From Pectobacterium peruviense (GTDB taxonomy: Bacteria; Pseudomonadota; Gammaproteobacteria; Enterobacterales; Enterobacteriaceae), in assembly GCF_002847345.1 (NCBI RefSeq), contig NZ_LXFV01000019.1:1-64000 (forward strand): 64,000 nucleotides of DNA, given 5' to 3'. The notes under the pieces are model-generated. The model was not told the origin of the DNA. It did no database searches and worked only from the letters and a program-made list of their open reading frames with translations. The translations under genes were made by a program, and so were the position numbers. Positions 45,879-54,706 of this stretch are shown here, piece by piece. Positions within the stretch are counted from its first letter, which is position 1, and every line of letters begins with the position of its first letter.

Positions 45879-46047
45879 GTTACTTATCCTTCTATGCATG
45901 TAGCCATTCGTTTATGCTGACTACCATACAAGTATATTAATAACGATAATTTGAATCGCCTCACATTTATTCACATTTGCAACATTTACCTAAAACGTGT
46001 GAATAGTGGGAAGCGGCAGCTGAATGAATCGAGGGAGGTAAAATGCG

Positions 46048-46947
46048 CTACCGAACAGACTCGCTGTAATCTTGCAGGAAATCCAAAAACAGGCGCACCA
46101 TGGGGATGTTCACGCTGCGTTTTAGATAGCTAATGGCGAAAGTCCTTTTTAACTGCTCTTCCAGCGGAATAACCGCGACGTCGTAAGCCGTCAGGCTTTT
46201 GGCGACAGACGAACAGAGGAAGACCACGCCGGATAGGTTCATCACCAGATCCATAATGATGTCCATGTTGCTACATTCACGAAAGTAGCTGGGGTTGATG
46301 CCCTGTCTGGTGAAGGATTCAGAAACAGCGGCATGCTCCCCCGTCCCTTTCTGCGGAACGATCAGCTTTTCTTTTACCAGCTGCGGCAGGCTTAGCGTTT
46401 TATTATCAGCCAGGGGATGCGACGTCGCCATCACGGCAACAATGTCGTCAATCTGGCAAATGGTGTGATGAAACAAAGGATCGTTCAGGTATTCATCGAA
46501 AGGCGTCGAAAAAGACAGATGGATCTCGCTATTGCGCACTCTTTCCAGCAAATCGGTGCTCACGCCGTCAATAAAAGAGATATCAATATTGGGGTAGGCT
46601 TTCTGAAACAGGTTAAACATATTGTAGTGGGCCAGACGATTAAAAATCGGGATTACGCCAACCAGCAGTGCGCCGTCCGTGCTTTCCTCATAGCTGCTAA
46701 CGAACTGTTCCAGCTCATAATGTTCTTTAATCATTCCCTGAATTTTGTCAGCAAAGATCTTCCCAAATGGCGTCAGAGAAAACTGTCGAGTGGTTCTGTT
46801 AATCAGTTTTCTTTCCGTTTCAATCTCCAGGCGCGCGATTTCCTGTGACAAAAAAGCCTGAGAGATATTCAGCGCTTTCGCCGCCTTGGTGAAACTCCCG
46901 ACCCGGATGAGTTCCTGATAATAAATCACACGCTTTATACTAAACAT
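46048..46947 (-). CDS. LysR family transcriptional regulator
   Basis: 299-residue LysR-type regulator with HTH at residues 1-60 (YYQELIRVGSFTKAAKALNISQAFLSQEI) and a C-terminal effector domain (about 90-290). It has no cognate gene visible in tandem: it is divergent from the alpha/beta hydrolase gene across a 276-bp AT-rich gap and lies upstream of rspA on the same strand, so either could be its target. The hydrolase is favoured by the divergent arrangement. Confidence 0.85.
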   Translation of the reverse strand: MFSIKRVIYYQELIRVGSFTKAAKALNISQAFLSQEIARLEIETERKLINRTTRQFSLTPFGKIFADKIQGMIKEHYELEQFVSSYEESTDGALLVGVIPIFNRLAHYNMFNLFQKAYPNIDISFIDGVSTDLLERVRNSEIHLSFSTPFDEYLNDPLFHHTICQIDDIVAVMATSHPLADNKTLSLPQLVKEKLIVPQKGTGEHAAVSESFTRQGINPSYFRECSNMDIIMDLVMNLSGVVFLCSSVAKSLTAYDVAVIPLEEQLKRTFAISYLKRSVNIPMVRLFLDFLQDYSESVR

Positions 46948-47223
46948 TGCTTTATATTACGCATCAACTGCCTCATTTATCATCACTTATGATATCAATT
47001 ATAAGGATCTGTAAATAATCAAATGTGATTAGATGCACATTTAATTAATGAGAAATAACGTTAATGGTAGATATAGTCAACTTATTATCAATAAGGAAAT
47101 AATTAATTAGCGGAGACAGCCACCCATAATATTAAAGATTTTTTAATATTGTTTTTACAAATAATAACATCATCCCTCACAAACCAAAAAAGTTTACATC
47201 CCCCTAACAAAAGGACTTAAGAT

Positions 47224-48189
47224 ATGGATTATTCGAAAACAACAAAAATAGGGTTAGCAACCTTGGCAATGATGAGCACCACTGCAATCAATGCAGCACC
47301 GAATCAACATGACATCACCGTAAAGCAGGAAACCACATCGGTGAAATTAATCTCTGACGTCGTTTATTCTCAGGTATCGGTGCGGGGCTATCCGAATGTT
47401 GCATTAAAAATGGATATTCTTCAGCCTGAAGCGAAGAAAGCACTCCCCGTCGTATTATTCATTACGGGCGGCGGATTCGTTAATGCTAATAAAGATAATT
47501 ACCTGCAACAGCGCCTTAACCTTGCCGAAGCGGGTTATGTGGTTGCCAGCATGGAATATCGTGTCGCCCCTACCGTTCTTTTCCCCGCGCCGCTGGAAGA
47601 TGTAAAATCCGCCATTCGTTATCTGCGCGCTAATGCGAAAAAATTTGGTATTGACGGCCAACATGCGGCGGTTTTCGGCGCTTCTGCGGGTGGCTATCTG
47701 GCAGCATTTGCCGGGGCAACCAATGGCTCGAAAGCCTACGATAAAGGCGATAATCTTGACCAAAGCAGTGATGTGCAGGCCGTGATTGATTTCTATGGAT
47801 TATCCGATCTGACGCTCGTCGGTGAAGGCTTCCCTGACGATGTCGTTCAGAGACACGCGTCACCTTCTGCAACAGAAGCTATCTGGGTCAACGGCACATC
47901 GGTATTTAATGAGGGCGGCGCAATCACCCGCTACCCTGACAAAGCCGCAGCGGCTAACCCTATTAACTTTATCAACGGTGCGACGCCTCCATTCCTGATC
48001 ATGCACGGTACAAACGATACGGTGGTTTCTCCACGTCAGACCGAGCGCCTGCATCAGGCTCTGACGGCGAAAAATATCGAATCGACCTATTATAGCGTTA
48101 AGGATGCAGAGCACGGCGGGCCACATTGGTTGCAACCGGACATTATGCAGATTACCGTCCGTTTTCTTGATAAGCACTTAAAACCCTGA
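47224..48189 (+). CDS. Exported alpha/beta hydrolase (carboxylesterase type)
   Basis: 321-residue alpha/beta hydrolase with a signal peptide (to about residue 25, TTAINAAPN). Oxyanion motif is ITGGGFVN in place of HGGG; the nucleophile elbow is GASAGGYLAA (Ser about 158), and the acid and His lie in HGTNDTVVSPRQ and EHGGPHW. The fold is typical of the BD-FAE/esterase group that cleaves acyl or acetyl esters on plant polysaccharides. It is monocistronic with a strong terminator and divergent from a LysR gene. Substrate unproven. Confidence 0.83.
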   Translation: MDYSKTTKIGLATLAMMSTTAINAAPNQHDITVKQETTSVKLISDVVYSQVSVRGYPNVALKMDILQPEAKKALPVVLFITGGGFVNANKDNYLQQRLNLAEAGYVVASMEYRVAPTVLFPAPLEDVKSAIRYLRANAKKFGIDGQHAAVFGASAGGYLAAFAGATNGSKAYDKGDNLDQSSDVQAVIDFYGLSDLTLVGEGFPDDVVQRHASPSATEAIWVNGTSVFNEGGAITRYPDKAAAANPINFINGATPPFLIMHGTNDTVVSPRQTERLHQALTAKNIESTYYSVKDAEHGGPHWLQPDIMQITVRFLDKHLKP

Positions 48190-48237
48190 TACCAACCTAC
48201 CATTAATATTTTCTATTCTTAATTATTTATGTTACAT

Positions 48238-48270
48238 AAACGTTAGTGCTAAATAAGCACTAACGTTTTT
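48238..48270 (+). terminator. Strong intrinsic terminator
   Basis: Stem AACGTTAGTGCT (48239-48250) / AGCACTAACGTT (48256-48267), loop AAATA, extended by A/T pairs and followed by TTTTATTT. It ends the hydrolase gene. Confidence 0.9.
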
Positions 48271-48337
48271 ATTTGTTGCAAACAAAAGACTAACCTCAAT
48301 TTATACGCCATCATTATCGGATAAAAAAACGTATAAT

Positions 48338-48351
48338 CTGATACACATCAA
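48338..48351 (+). promoter_or_regulatory. FNR-like site
   Basis: CTGAT-ACAC-ATCAA matches 9 of 10 defined positions of the FNR consensus TTGAT-N4-ATCAA. It lies about 370 bp before the nrfC-like start; a class II position would place the transcript start near 48386 with a long leader. It suggests anaerobic induction of the NrfCD-flavoprotein cluster. Confidence 0.6.
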
Positions 48352-48464
48352 TTATTCACTATCATCGCAAACGGAAAAAATAAAACAACAAACCACTACA
48401 ATGGAAACGCTGCCTCCTAAAAATCACCCTTCTAAGAAATAAATAAAAAGCCAATTGAATAGCA

Positions 48465-48492
48465 TATATAACAAATCGAAGTTTGTTATATA
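48465..48492. promoter_or_regulatory. 11-bp inverted repeat in the nrfC-like leader
   Basis: Perfect inverted repeat TATATAACAAA (48465-48475) / TTTGTTATATA (48482-48492), loop TCGAAG, about 230 bp before the nrfC-like start. It may be an operator of an unknown regulator or an RNA hairpin. Confidence 0.5.
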
Positions 48493-48720
48493 GGAAACTA
48501 CAAAAAAACAAATGTGACCAAACGCACACTTAGCCTTTTATTGCCATGCTCCAATAAAACCACAATAAAAACGTGGCCTATTCATTATTTCCATCGTAAT
48601 TATGGGTCACTCTTTTCTATTAGCATCACACTGCGAACGATTAACATTATTATTGGGTTAATAATGTCTATGACAGATAGGGGTTCGCACGGCTATCACC
48701 TCAATGTGAAGATTTATGAT

Positions 48721-49419
48721 ATGGAAGAGTTATCTCGCCGTCGTTTTATTGCCTATATGGGAAGTGCGATTGCCGTTAGTGGAAATATCGGTCTCGCACA
48801 AGCGAAAAATGAGCCAGAAAAAACGCAGGGTAAATTAGCTGTTAAATATGGCTTATTGCATAACGAAATGCGTTGTATCGGATGCAAAGCCTGTATCAAG
48901 GCCTGCAAAGAGACGAATAACGTCCCTGACGGCGTAACCCGGCTGGACATACTGCAAACCGTCGACATTCCCGCCGTCGAGAAAACGCGTGCCATCAAGC
49001 AATTTTTCCGTAAGTCCTGCCAGCACTGTGAGAATCCGCCCTGCGTTGCCGTCTGCCCAACGGGCGCATCCTTCAAAGATGCGCTCACTGGCATTGTCGA
49101 CGTCAACGATAAGCGCTGCGTAGGCTGCCGCTACTGTATTGCCGCGTGCCCTTACCATGTGCGTTTCATCAACCCCGTCACGAAAACGGCAGACAAATGC
49201 AATTTTTGTCGGGAAAGCAATCTGGCAGCAGGGAAGCAGCCCGCCTGCGTAGAAATCTGCCCCACTAAAGCGTTGGTATTTGGCGATCTCAACGACCCTG
49301 AAAGCAACATTTCCAAGATGATCGAGAGCAACGCGACCTACCGCTCCAAGGTTTATCTGGGCACCGAGCCTCAACTCTATCGTATTCCTGGGAAACGAGG
49401 AGCAATCGACAATGCATAA
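48721..49419 (+). CDS. NrfC-like 4Fe-4S ferredoxin protein (Tat-exported)
   Basis: 232-residue periplasmic iron-sulfur protein close to E. coli NrfC. A twin-arginine signal is present (SRRRFIAYMGSAIA), followed by the four-cluster cysteine pattern: CIGCKACIKAC, CQHCENPPCVAVC, CVGCRYCIAAC, and CNFCRESNLAAGKQPACVEIC, 16 cysteines in all. It should move electrons from the NrfD-like membrane subunit to a periplasmic reductase. The frame is open to 48514, but ATG 48721 matches the NrfC N-terminus. It overlaps the nrfD-like gene by 8 bases. Confidence 0.85.
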   Translation: MEELSRRRFIAYMGSAIAVSGNIGLAQAKNEPEKTQGKLAVKYGLLHNEMRCIGCKACIKACKETNNVPDGVTRLDILQTVDIPAVEKTRAIKQFFRKSCQHCENPPCVAVCPTGASFKDALTGIVDVNDKRCVGCRYCIAACPYHVRFINPVTKTADKCNFCRESNLAAGKQPACVEICPTKALVFGDLNDPESNISKMIESNATYRSKVYLGTEPQLYRIPGKRGAIDNA

Positions 49420-50374
49420 TGCCTTCACGTTCGACACGCTGGTCTGGGATTGGCCCATCGCCGTTTACCTTCTTCTGGTCGGCATTTCGGCGGGGATGGT
49501 GTCGCTGTCTCTGCTCCTCAGGCACTACGTTCCCACCGAATACCACGGCAGTAATCGCATGATCAAAGCCACGGCCATCGTGGCACCGCTCGCCGTGATC
49601 CTCGGGCTGGTGATTCTGATTTTTCATCTGACTAAACCGCTGACCTTTTGGTATTTGATGGTTTTTTACAATCCCACCTCCATCATGTCGCTTGGCGTGA
49701 TGCTCTTTCAGGTGTATTTCGTCGTGATGCTGTTATGGCTCATTACGCTTTATCATGACGTATGGCTGACCCAGCTTGAGACCGTCTGGCACCGTCCCGC
49801 GCTGGCTGCACGAGTACGTAGGCTGACGGCGATTATCGTTAAAAATGCCGCGATAATTGAAAATCTGCTGCTGGTACTTGCCGTCCTGCTCGGCTGCTAT
49901 ACCGGTTTCCTGTTATCCGCGCTGAAATCGTTCCCGTTGCTGAACAACCCCGTTCTGCCCGTCCTGTTTTTAGTATCAGGTACGACATCCGGTATTGCCG
50001 TCATGCTGCTGGCCAGCGCGTGGGGGCATCAGGCATCAGGGAATTCACGCTCCCTGCATTTCATCCATCGTGTGGAAACTCCGGTGGTGTATGCCGAACT
50101 GTTCCTTCTGCTGGCATTTTTTGTCGGGCTGCTGCTTGGCGGCGGGCAAAAAGTTGTCGCTGCCCAGACCGCGCTGTCAGGCTTCTGGGGAGGCGTATTC
50201 TGGATTGGCATTATCGGCATCGGCATTGTAATCCCCTCGATTATCAATCGGGTACGCAAACCCTCTACCCATTCCGGCAAAGGGCAAGTGATTACCTTAG
50301 CCGTCATGAGCCTGTTCGGCGTGTTCCTGCTACGACTGTTCGTGCTTTATGCCGGACAAATGACGGTGGCCTAA
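49412..50374 (+). CDS. NrfD-like membrane quinol oxidoreductase subunit
   Basis: 320-residue inner-membrane protein with eight predicted helices, aligned with E. coli NrfD from FDTLVWDWPIAVYLLLVGISAG to ALLRLFVLYAGQMTVA-like C-terminus. NrfD-type proteins oxidise menaquinol and pass electrons to the NrfC-type partner. The key shared stretches are MVFYNPTSIMSLGVMLFQ, FLLSALKSFPLLNNP and FHRVETPVVYAELFLLLAF-like region. No nrfA or nrfB cytochrome genes lie nearby, so the electron acceptor differs from nitrite. It abuts the MFS gene with no gap. Confidence 0.85.
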   Translation: MHNAFTFDTLVWDWPIAVYLLLVGISAGMVSLSLLLRHYVPTEYHGSNRMIKATAIVAPLAVILGLVILIFHLTKPLTFWYLMVFYNPTSIMSLGVMLFQVYFVVMLLWLITLYHDVWLTQLETVWHRPALAARVRRLTAIIVKNAAIIENLLLVLAVLLGCYTGFLLSALKSFPLLNNPVLPVLFLVSGTTSGIAVMLLASAWGHQASGNSRSLHFIHRVETPVVYAELFLLLAFFVGLLLGGGQKVVAAQTALSGFWGGVFWIGIIGIGIVIPSIINRVRKPSTHSGKGQVITLAVMSLFGVFLLRLFVLYAGQMTVA

Positions 50375-51751
50375 ATGAATACGTCATGGGTCTTATTCTG
50401 GATTGCTTCCGCCACCTTTTTCATGCAATCCCTGGATACCACCATGGTGTATATCGCCATTCCGGCTATCGCACAGTCGCTGCATCAGCCGGTATTGCAT
50501 ATGGAAACGATCGTGATTTCTTATATTGTCACGGTCGTCGCGTTTACGCCGGCCAATAGCTGGCTGGCGGAACGACTCGGAGAAAGGAAAACCTACCAGA
50601 TAGCGATTGCCATTTTCACGCTCGGCTCGCTGCTGTGCATGACGGCTACCACACTCGGCAGTTTAAGCGTTTACCGCTTTATTCAAGGCATCGGCGGTGC
50701 GCTCATGCTGCCCATCATCAGAACCGTTATACTGCGTACCACCCCGCAGAGCCTGAAATTACGCTTTCTTAATCGGGTGACCTTGCTAGGGTTACTCGGC
50801 ACCCTAATCGGCCCCGTGTTCGGTAATATTTTGGTTAGCTTTCTTTCCTGGCAGGCTATTTTTCTCGTTAATATTCCGCTGGCTTTCGTCTGCTTTTTTC
50901 TGGCAACCAAATATATTCCTGTTGCGACGATTAAAGAGACGTCACGCACCGGTGCCTATCAAGTCGCCTTTCCCATTTTGATGCTATTCCTTGTGGCCTT
51001 CATGTTAACCACCGCCACAAGAAATATACTGCCAACGTTCGTCATGTTATTCCTATCTTGCAGCACGCTGGGTTTGGTTTTTATTTATTACCGGCAACAT
51101 CTCATTGCAGAGACCGCATTATTCCCTCGCGCCCTGTTTGGCATCAGAACCTTTTCTATCGGCATTATTGGCGGCATTGTGACGCGAACGCTACTGGCAT
51201 CAATACCCGTCGTGCTCTCACTCATGCTGCAAACGACGCTGGCCTGTAAACCCGCAGAAACCAGCCTGATTCTGCTGCTCTTTTCCAGTGGTGCATTGCT
51301 GTCAAAGTTGCTGTTCGAGCCACTGGTCAAGCGTATCGGCTACCGGCGGCTGTTGATGCTGACGACCGGTATCACATCGCTGTGCGTGCTTGCCTTGAGT
51401 GTCGCCGTGCAAGAGAGATCGATGCATCTCATCGGTATTATCGCCATGCTCTTAGGTGTGCTGATTTCGACGTTATATTCAGCGGAAAGTACGCTGGCCT
51501 TCAGTAATCTGAATAACAGTACATACCACAGCGGTAATAACCTGTTAACCATTAGCCAACTGCTTTCCGTCATGCTCAGTATGACGCTGACGTTCCCGAT
51601 ATTACGCTTTCTTTCTCAGTTCGAAATCGCTCTCAATCTTAACCATTTCAGCCTGTTATTTTTATTACTCGGCATTGGGTTACCAATTTGCTGCCTGATA
51701 TTCAGGCCCCTCAATAACGACGACGGCTATCACTTTATTCATGGGAGATAA
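50375..51751 (+). CDS. MFS transporter, DHA2 (EmrB-like) family
   Basis: 458-residue permease with about 14 helices of the DHA2 type: LDTTMVYIAIPAIAQSL in helix 1 (motif LD-x3-V-x-A-P-like) and RFIQGIGGALMLPIIR with motif C-like in helix 5. Normally such proteins are drug exporters, but the start codon follows the nrfD-like stop directly, and the flavoprotein genes follow, so it may import or export the substrate or product of the respiratory reductase. Multidrug export remains possible. The C-terminal hydrophilic tail is short. Confidence 0.82.
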   Translation: MNTSWVLFWIASATFFMQSLDTTMVYIAIPAIAQSLHQPVLHMETIVISYIVTVVAFTPANSWLAERLGERKTYQIAIAIFTLGSLLCMTATTLGSLSVYRFIQGIGGALMLPIIRTVILRTTPQSLKLRFLNRVTLLGLLGTLIGPVFGNILVSFLSWQAIFLVNIPLAFVCFFLATKYIPVATIKETSRTGAYQVAFPILMLFLVAFMLTTATRNILPTFVMLFLSCSTLGLVFIYYRQHLIAETALFPRALFGIRTFSIGIIGGIVTRTLLASIPVVLSLMLQTTLACKPAETSLILLLFSSGALLSKLLFEPLVKRIGYRRLLMLTTGITSLCVLALSVAVQERSMHLIGIIAMLLGVLISTLYSAESTLAFSNLNNSTYHSGNNLLTISQLLSVMLSMTLTFPILRFLSQFEIALNLNHFSLLFLLLGIGLPICCLIFRPLNNDDGYHFIHGR

Positions 51752-51816
51752 CTTTATTTATGGGAGATAACGTAGTTATTCACCGTATTCATTCAAAAAC
51801 TAATGGAACTATTGAT

Positions 51817-52164
51817 ATGAAAATATGCTCAGGAATCCTTCCACTTTGTTTGTTCTTCGTAATGGGAACCGCAGTCGCACAAGACGGAAATTTTAAAGCC
51901 GGCACCTACTCTGCCGCCAGACAGGGTATCGGCGGCGATGTCACCGTCACGCTCGATATCGATGCGCAGGGGAAAGTCCTCAAATCGACGATTGATGCCC
52001 CAGAAGAGACGCCCGAAGTCGGCGGGGAAGCGGCAATTGAACTCGCAAAAACCATGACCGAAAAGCAGAGCATACAGGTTGATGGCGTGTCGGGTGCCAC
52101 GATGACCAGTGGTGCGGTGCATGAAGCGGCGGAAGATGCGTACTCGCAGGCTAAAGCGAATTAA
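51817..52164 (+). CDS. FMN-binding flavoprotein (periplasmic)
   Basis: 115-residue exported protein with an FMN-binding domain (PF04205). Signal peptide to about residue 21 (GTAVAQD). The covalent flavinylation motif is present as DGVSGATMTS at about 89-98, where ApbE attaches FMN to threonine (Thr95). This matches the N-terminal domain of UrdA-type reductases and small flavin electron carriers. The frame is open to 51760; ATG 51817 preserves the signal sequence. It lies 111 bases upstream of the FAD reductase gene and should pass electrons to it. Confidence 0.83.
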   Translation: MKICSGILPLCLFFVMGTAVAQDGNFKAGTYSAARQGIGGDVTVTLDIDAQGKVLKSTIDAPEETPEVGGEAAIELAKTMTEKQSIQVDGVSGATMTSGAVHEAAEDAYSQAKAN

Positions 52165-52274
52165 TCCCGCTGGGTTCTCCACGTGCGACGCTCTACATGC
52201 GCGAAACACGGCAGTGGGAACGCGGCGGTAACACACCGTGTTGTAAAAATATTAATAACATCAAGGAAAACATC

Positions 52275-53804
52275 ATGAAACGCTTCAGAAAAAGTGTACT
52301 CGCGACGCTCTGCCTCTCGATGATGAGCTGGTCTACCGCACAGGCGGCGGATGCAGCAAAGCCGGAAATCCCGAAAAGTGCCGATATCGTTATTATCGGT
52401 GCCGGCGCGGCTGGCACCTCGGCAACCATGGCCTCCGCAGAAAAAGGGGCGAAAATCGTCTTACTGGAAAAACAGCCGATTGTCGGTGGCACAGGTAACT
52501 TTGCCGAAGGCATCTTCGCCGCCAACAGCAGCATGCAGAAACGTCAGGGGATTATAGTGACGCCTGATATGGCGTTTAAAACCATCATGGATTACAGCCA
52601 CTGGATGGCAAATCCCTTCGTGGTTCGCGCCTTCGTGAACCGCTCGGCGGACACGATTGAGTGGGTGAAATCAAAAGGCATCAAGTTTGAATACATCGGC
52701 CCCGGCGGCCCCGGCGGGATGTTGACCTGGCATGTGATCGACGGCCCCGGCCACGGACGCCACCTGATTAAGACATTCCACGAGCAGTTTAAAAGTATGG
52801 ATGTCACCACGCTGGTGAAAACAGCGGGTAAAGATCTGGTCGTAAAAGACGGCAAAGTCACGGGCGTCATCGCACAAGATAGCGATGGCAACACTTTCCA
52901 GATAGACGCCAAGGCCGTCATCATCGCCACTGGCGGCTACGCCAACAATAAAGAGATGCTGCAAAAATACGCCGCTTTCCCCGACACCATTATGGTTGGC
53001 AACGTCGGTAAAGACGGTGACGGGATTAATATGGCCTGGAAAGCCGGTGCTAAACCGGACGGTCTGGGTCTGCTGCAAGCCTATCGTCCCGGCCTGCCAG
53101 ACTATGCGCCTAACTCTCACCTGCTAGCCGCTGCACGTCAGCCCTATCTCTGGATTGATCAACACGGCCGCCGCTTTACCGATGAATCCAACGTCATCAT
53201 CTGGCCACACTCCGGTAACGCGCTGTCAAAAGCAGGCGGCATTATGTACTCCATTTTTGACGAGGCATCCCGTAAGCATTACGTCGAAGATGGCATTGAT
53301 GTGCCGATTGGCGAATGGGTTATCGCCAATACCAAGCTGACTAAATTCGATAGCGAATTTACGAAGGAAAGTCAGAAAAATCGCGGCTTCGTCTTCAAAT
53401 CTGCCACCGTTGACGGACTGGCGAAAGAGATGGGCGTTGATGCCAGCGTGCTGAAAAATACACTGGAAGAAAATAACAAGTTTGCGACGCAAAAACGGGA
53501 TGACGTGTTCAACAAAAACATGGATTACCTGCGTCCAATAAAAACCGGTCCGTTCTATGCGGTGAGAATGCAACCCGCCGCGCTGGGCACCTTGGGTGGC
53601 GTGAAGATCGACGAGAAAATGCAGGCGATAGATAAATCCGGTGAGGTCATTCCGGGCCTGTACGTCACAGGTAATGATGCCGCTGGCATGTATGGCGACA
53701 CCTATGACCTGCTGTTAGGCGGCGGCACGTTTGGCTTTGCGCTAAATTCGGGTCGAATTGCAGCAGAAAGTGCCCTTGATTATATGAAGTTCAGCAAGAA
53801 ATAA
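52275..53804 (+). CDS. FAD-dependent reductase, flavocytochrome c family
   Basis: 509-residue periplasmic FAD protein (FAD_binding_2) with a Sec signal (to about 25, STAQAAD), dinucleotide loop IIGAGAAGTSATMASAEKG (41-59) and a substrate domain. Family relatives include fumarate and urocanate reductases, but key residues differ: where fumarate reductases have the H-H-T-M-G-G stretch this protein has AALGTLGGVKI, and the region normally holding the substrate Arg (N-R-L-G-G-N) reads GDTYDLLLGGGTFGFALNSGR. So fumarate is unlikely as substrate and the true one is unknown. AAGGA precedes ATG 52275. Last gene of the cluster. Confidence 0.83.
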   Translation: MKRFRKSVLATLCLSMMSWSTAQAADAAKPEIPKSADIVIIGAGAAGTSATMASAEKGAKIVLLEKQPIVGGTGNFAEGIFAANSSMQKRQGIIVTPDMAFKTIMDYSHWMANPFVVRAFVNRSADTIEWVKSKGIKFEYIGPGGPGGMLTWHVIDGPGHGRHLIKTFHEQFKSMDVTTLVKTAGKDLVVKDGKVTGVIAQDSDGNTFQIDAKAVIIATGGYANNKEMLQKYAAFPDTIMVGNVGKDGDGINMAWKAGAKPDGLGLLQAYRPGLPDYAPNSHLLAAARQPYLWIDQHGRRFTDESNVIIWPHSGNALSKAGGIMYSIFDEASRKHYVEDGIDVPIGEWVIANTKLTKFDSEFTKESQKNRGFVFKSATVDGLAKEMGVDASVLKNTLEENNKFATQKRDDVFNKNMDYLRPIKTGPFYAVRMQPAALGTLGGVKIDEKMQAIDKSGEVIPGLYVTGNDAAGMYGDTYDLLLGGGTFGFALNSGRIAAESALDYMKFSKK

Positions 53805-53824
53805 GCTCGTCTCTTAAGTCTACT

Positions 53825-53927
53825 GCCGTTCGTTTAAGCATCGAGATACACGGGGCGACCACAGGGGTGAGGCGTCCCTGCGGGACCCCCCCTGTGTTTC
53901 CCCTAACAACGGGCTTAAGCGAACAGC
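53825..53927. repeat. MITE-like palindromic element, family B
   Basis: About 103 bp bounded by imperfect 15-bp inverted repeats GCCGTTCGTTTAAGC (53825-53839) and GCTTAAGCGAACAGC (53913-53927). The interior forms a strong hairpin, CACAGGGG pairing with CCCCTGTG, with GTCCC / GGGAC inside. It lies between the flavin cluster and alkB. No second copy is in the window, but the structure is typical of mobile palindromic repeats. Confidence 0.65.
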
Positions 53928-53938
53928 ATTATGCCCTA

Positions 53939-53968
53939 AGCCAGCCTGTATGCCGATGCGGGCTGGCT
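53939..53968. terminator. Hairpin after the flavin reductase cluster
   Basis: Perfect 8-bp stem AGCCAGCC (53939-53946) / GGCTGGCT (53961-53968), then ATCTATTT. A possible terminator for the reductase operon on the plus strand. Confidence 0.5.
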
Positions 53969-54031
53969 ATCTATTTAAAAGGAATTCACTCAAACACAAA
54001 CGAAATTCACGGTAAGCGGAATAGCGTTCTC

Positions 54032-54688
54032 TTATCCGGCTTTACGAAACGTCAGATTAAAACGGCATGCATCAGGCATTCCTTCCGGTAAGGTGCCATT
54101 TTTCAGCGGCAGAATACCGTGGAAATAGAGCCGCGATTCACCGCCCCAGACCACCACATCGCCGTGCGTCAGCGGAACGCGCTGTGCTTTATCGCTACGA
54201 GCCATGCCGCCAAACAGGAATGTCGCGCTCAGCCCCAGCGAAACAGACACGATGGGCTGGTGAAAATCCCGTTCGTTTTTATCCTGGTGCAGAGACATGC
54301 GCGTACCGACATCATAGCGGTTGATGAGGCAGGCATCCGGTTCAAAATCAGCAAACCCAGCGTCGCTCGCCGCCTGCTTCGCCAGTCGGGAAAAGGCCTC
54401 CGGCATAGCGGGCCACGCTTCTCCACTTAGAGGATCCTGTGAAGTGTAACGGTAGCCTTGTTCATCCGTCACCCAGCCGAGCGGTCCGCAGTTACTCATC
54501 GCCACCGACATCACAAAGCCGCCCGGCGTGACCATATTACGCAGCGGTGCACGCGCAATGACGGTTTGCAGCGCCGCCAGCAACGCTGGCGCATCGTCAT
54601 AGGCGCGACCACGCAAGATCAGCGCACCCGGTGCTAACGTTTCTGTCCAGCGACGCGGTGCTTCATCGGCAAATAAATCAAAATTCAC
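54032..54688 (-). CDS. alkB: DNA oxidative demethylase AlkB
   Basis: 218-residue Fe(II)/2-oxoglutarate dioxygenase that removes methyl groups from 1-methyladenine and 3-methylcytosine. The iron triad and 2OG residues are visible: LHQDKNE (His134, Asp136), FHGI (His190) and RFNLTFR with the 2OG-binding Arg. The start is GTG (54688). In many enterobacteria alkB overlaps the end of ada; here it is separated from ada by about 1.7 kb holding a Lrp gene and an EamA gene. A duplicate of its first codons remains next to ada. Confidence 0.92.
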   Translation of the reverse strand: MNFDLFADEAPRRWTETLAPGALILRGRAYDDAPALLAALQTVIARAPLRNMVTPGGFVMSVAMSNCGPLGWVTDEQGYRYTSQDPLSGEAWPAMPEAFSRLAKQAASDAGFADFEPDACLINRYDVGTRMSLHQDKNERDFHQPIVSVSLGLSATFLFGGMARSDKAQRVPLTHGDVVVWGGESRLYFHGILPLKNGTLPEGMPDACRFNLTFRKAG

Positions 54689-54706
54689 GGTATTTAGCCT
54701 ATCTCA

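Noticed and set aside
52275..53804. Simple fumarate reductase
   Set aside because: The His-His and Arg active-site segments of fumarate reductases are replaced, and a fumarase gene elsewhere is not evidence for it.
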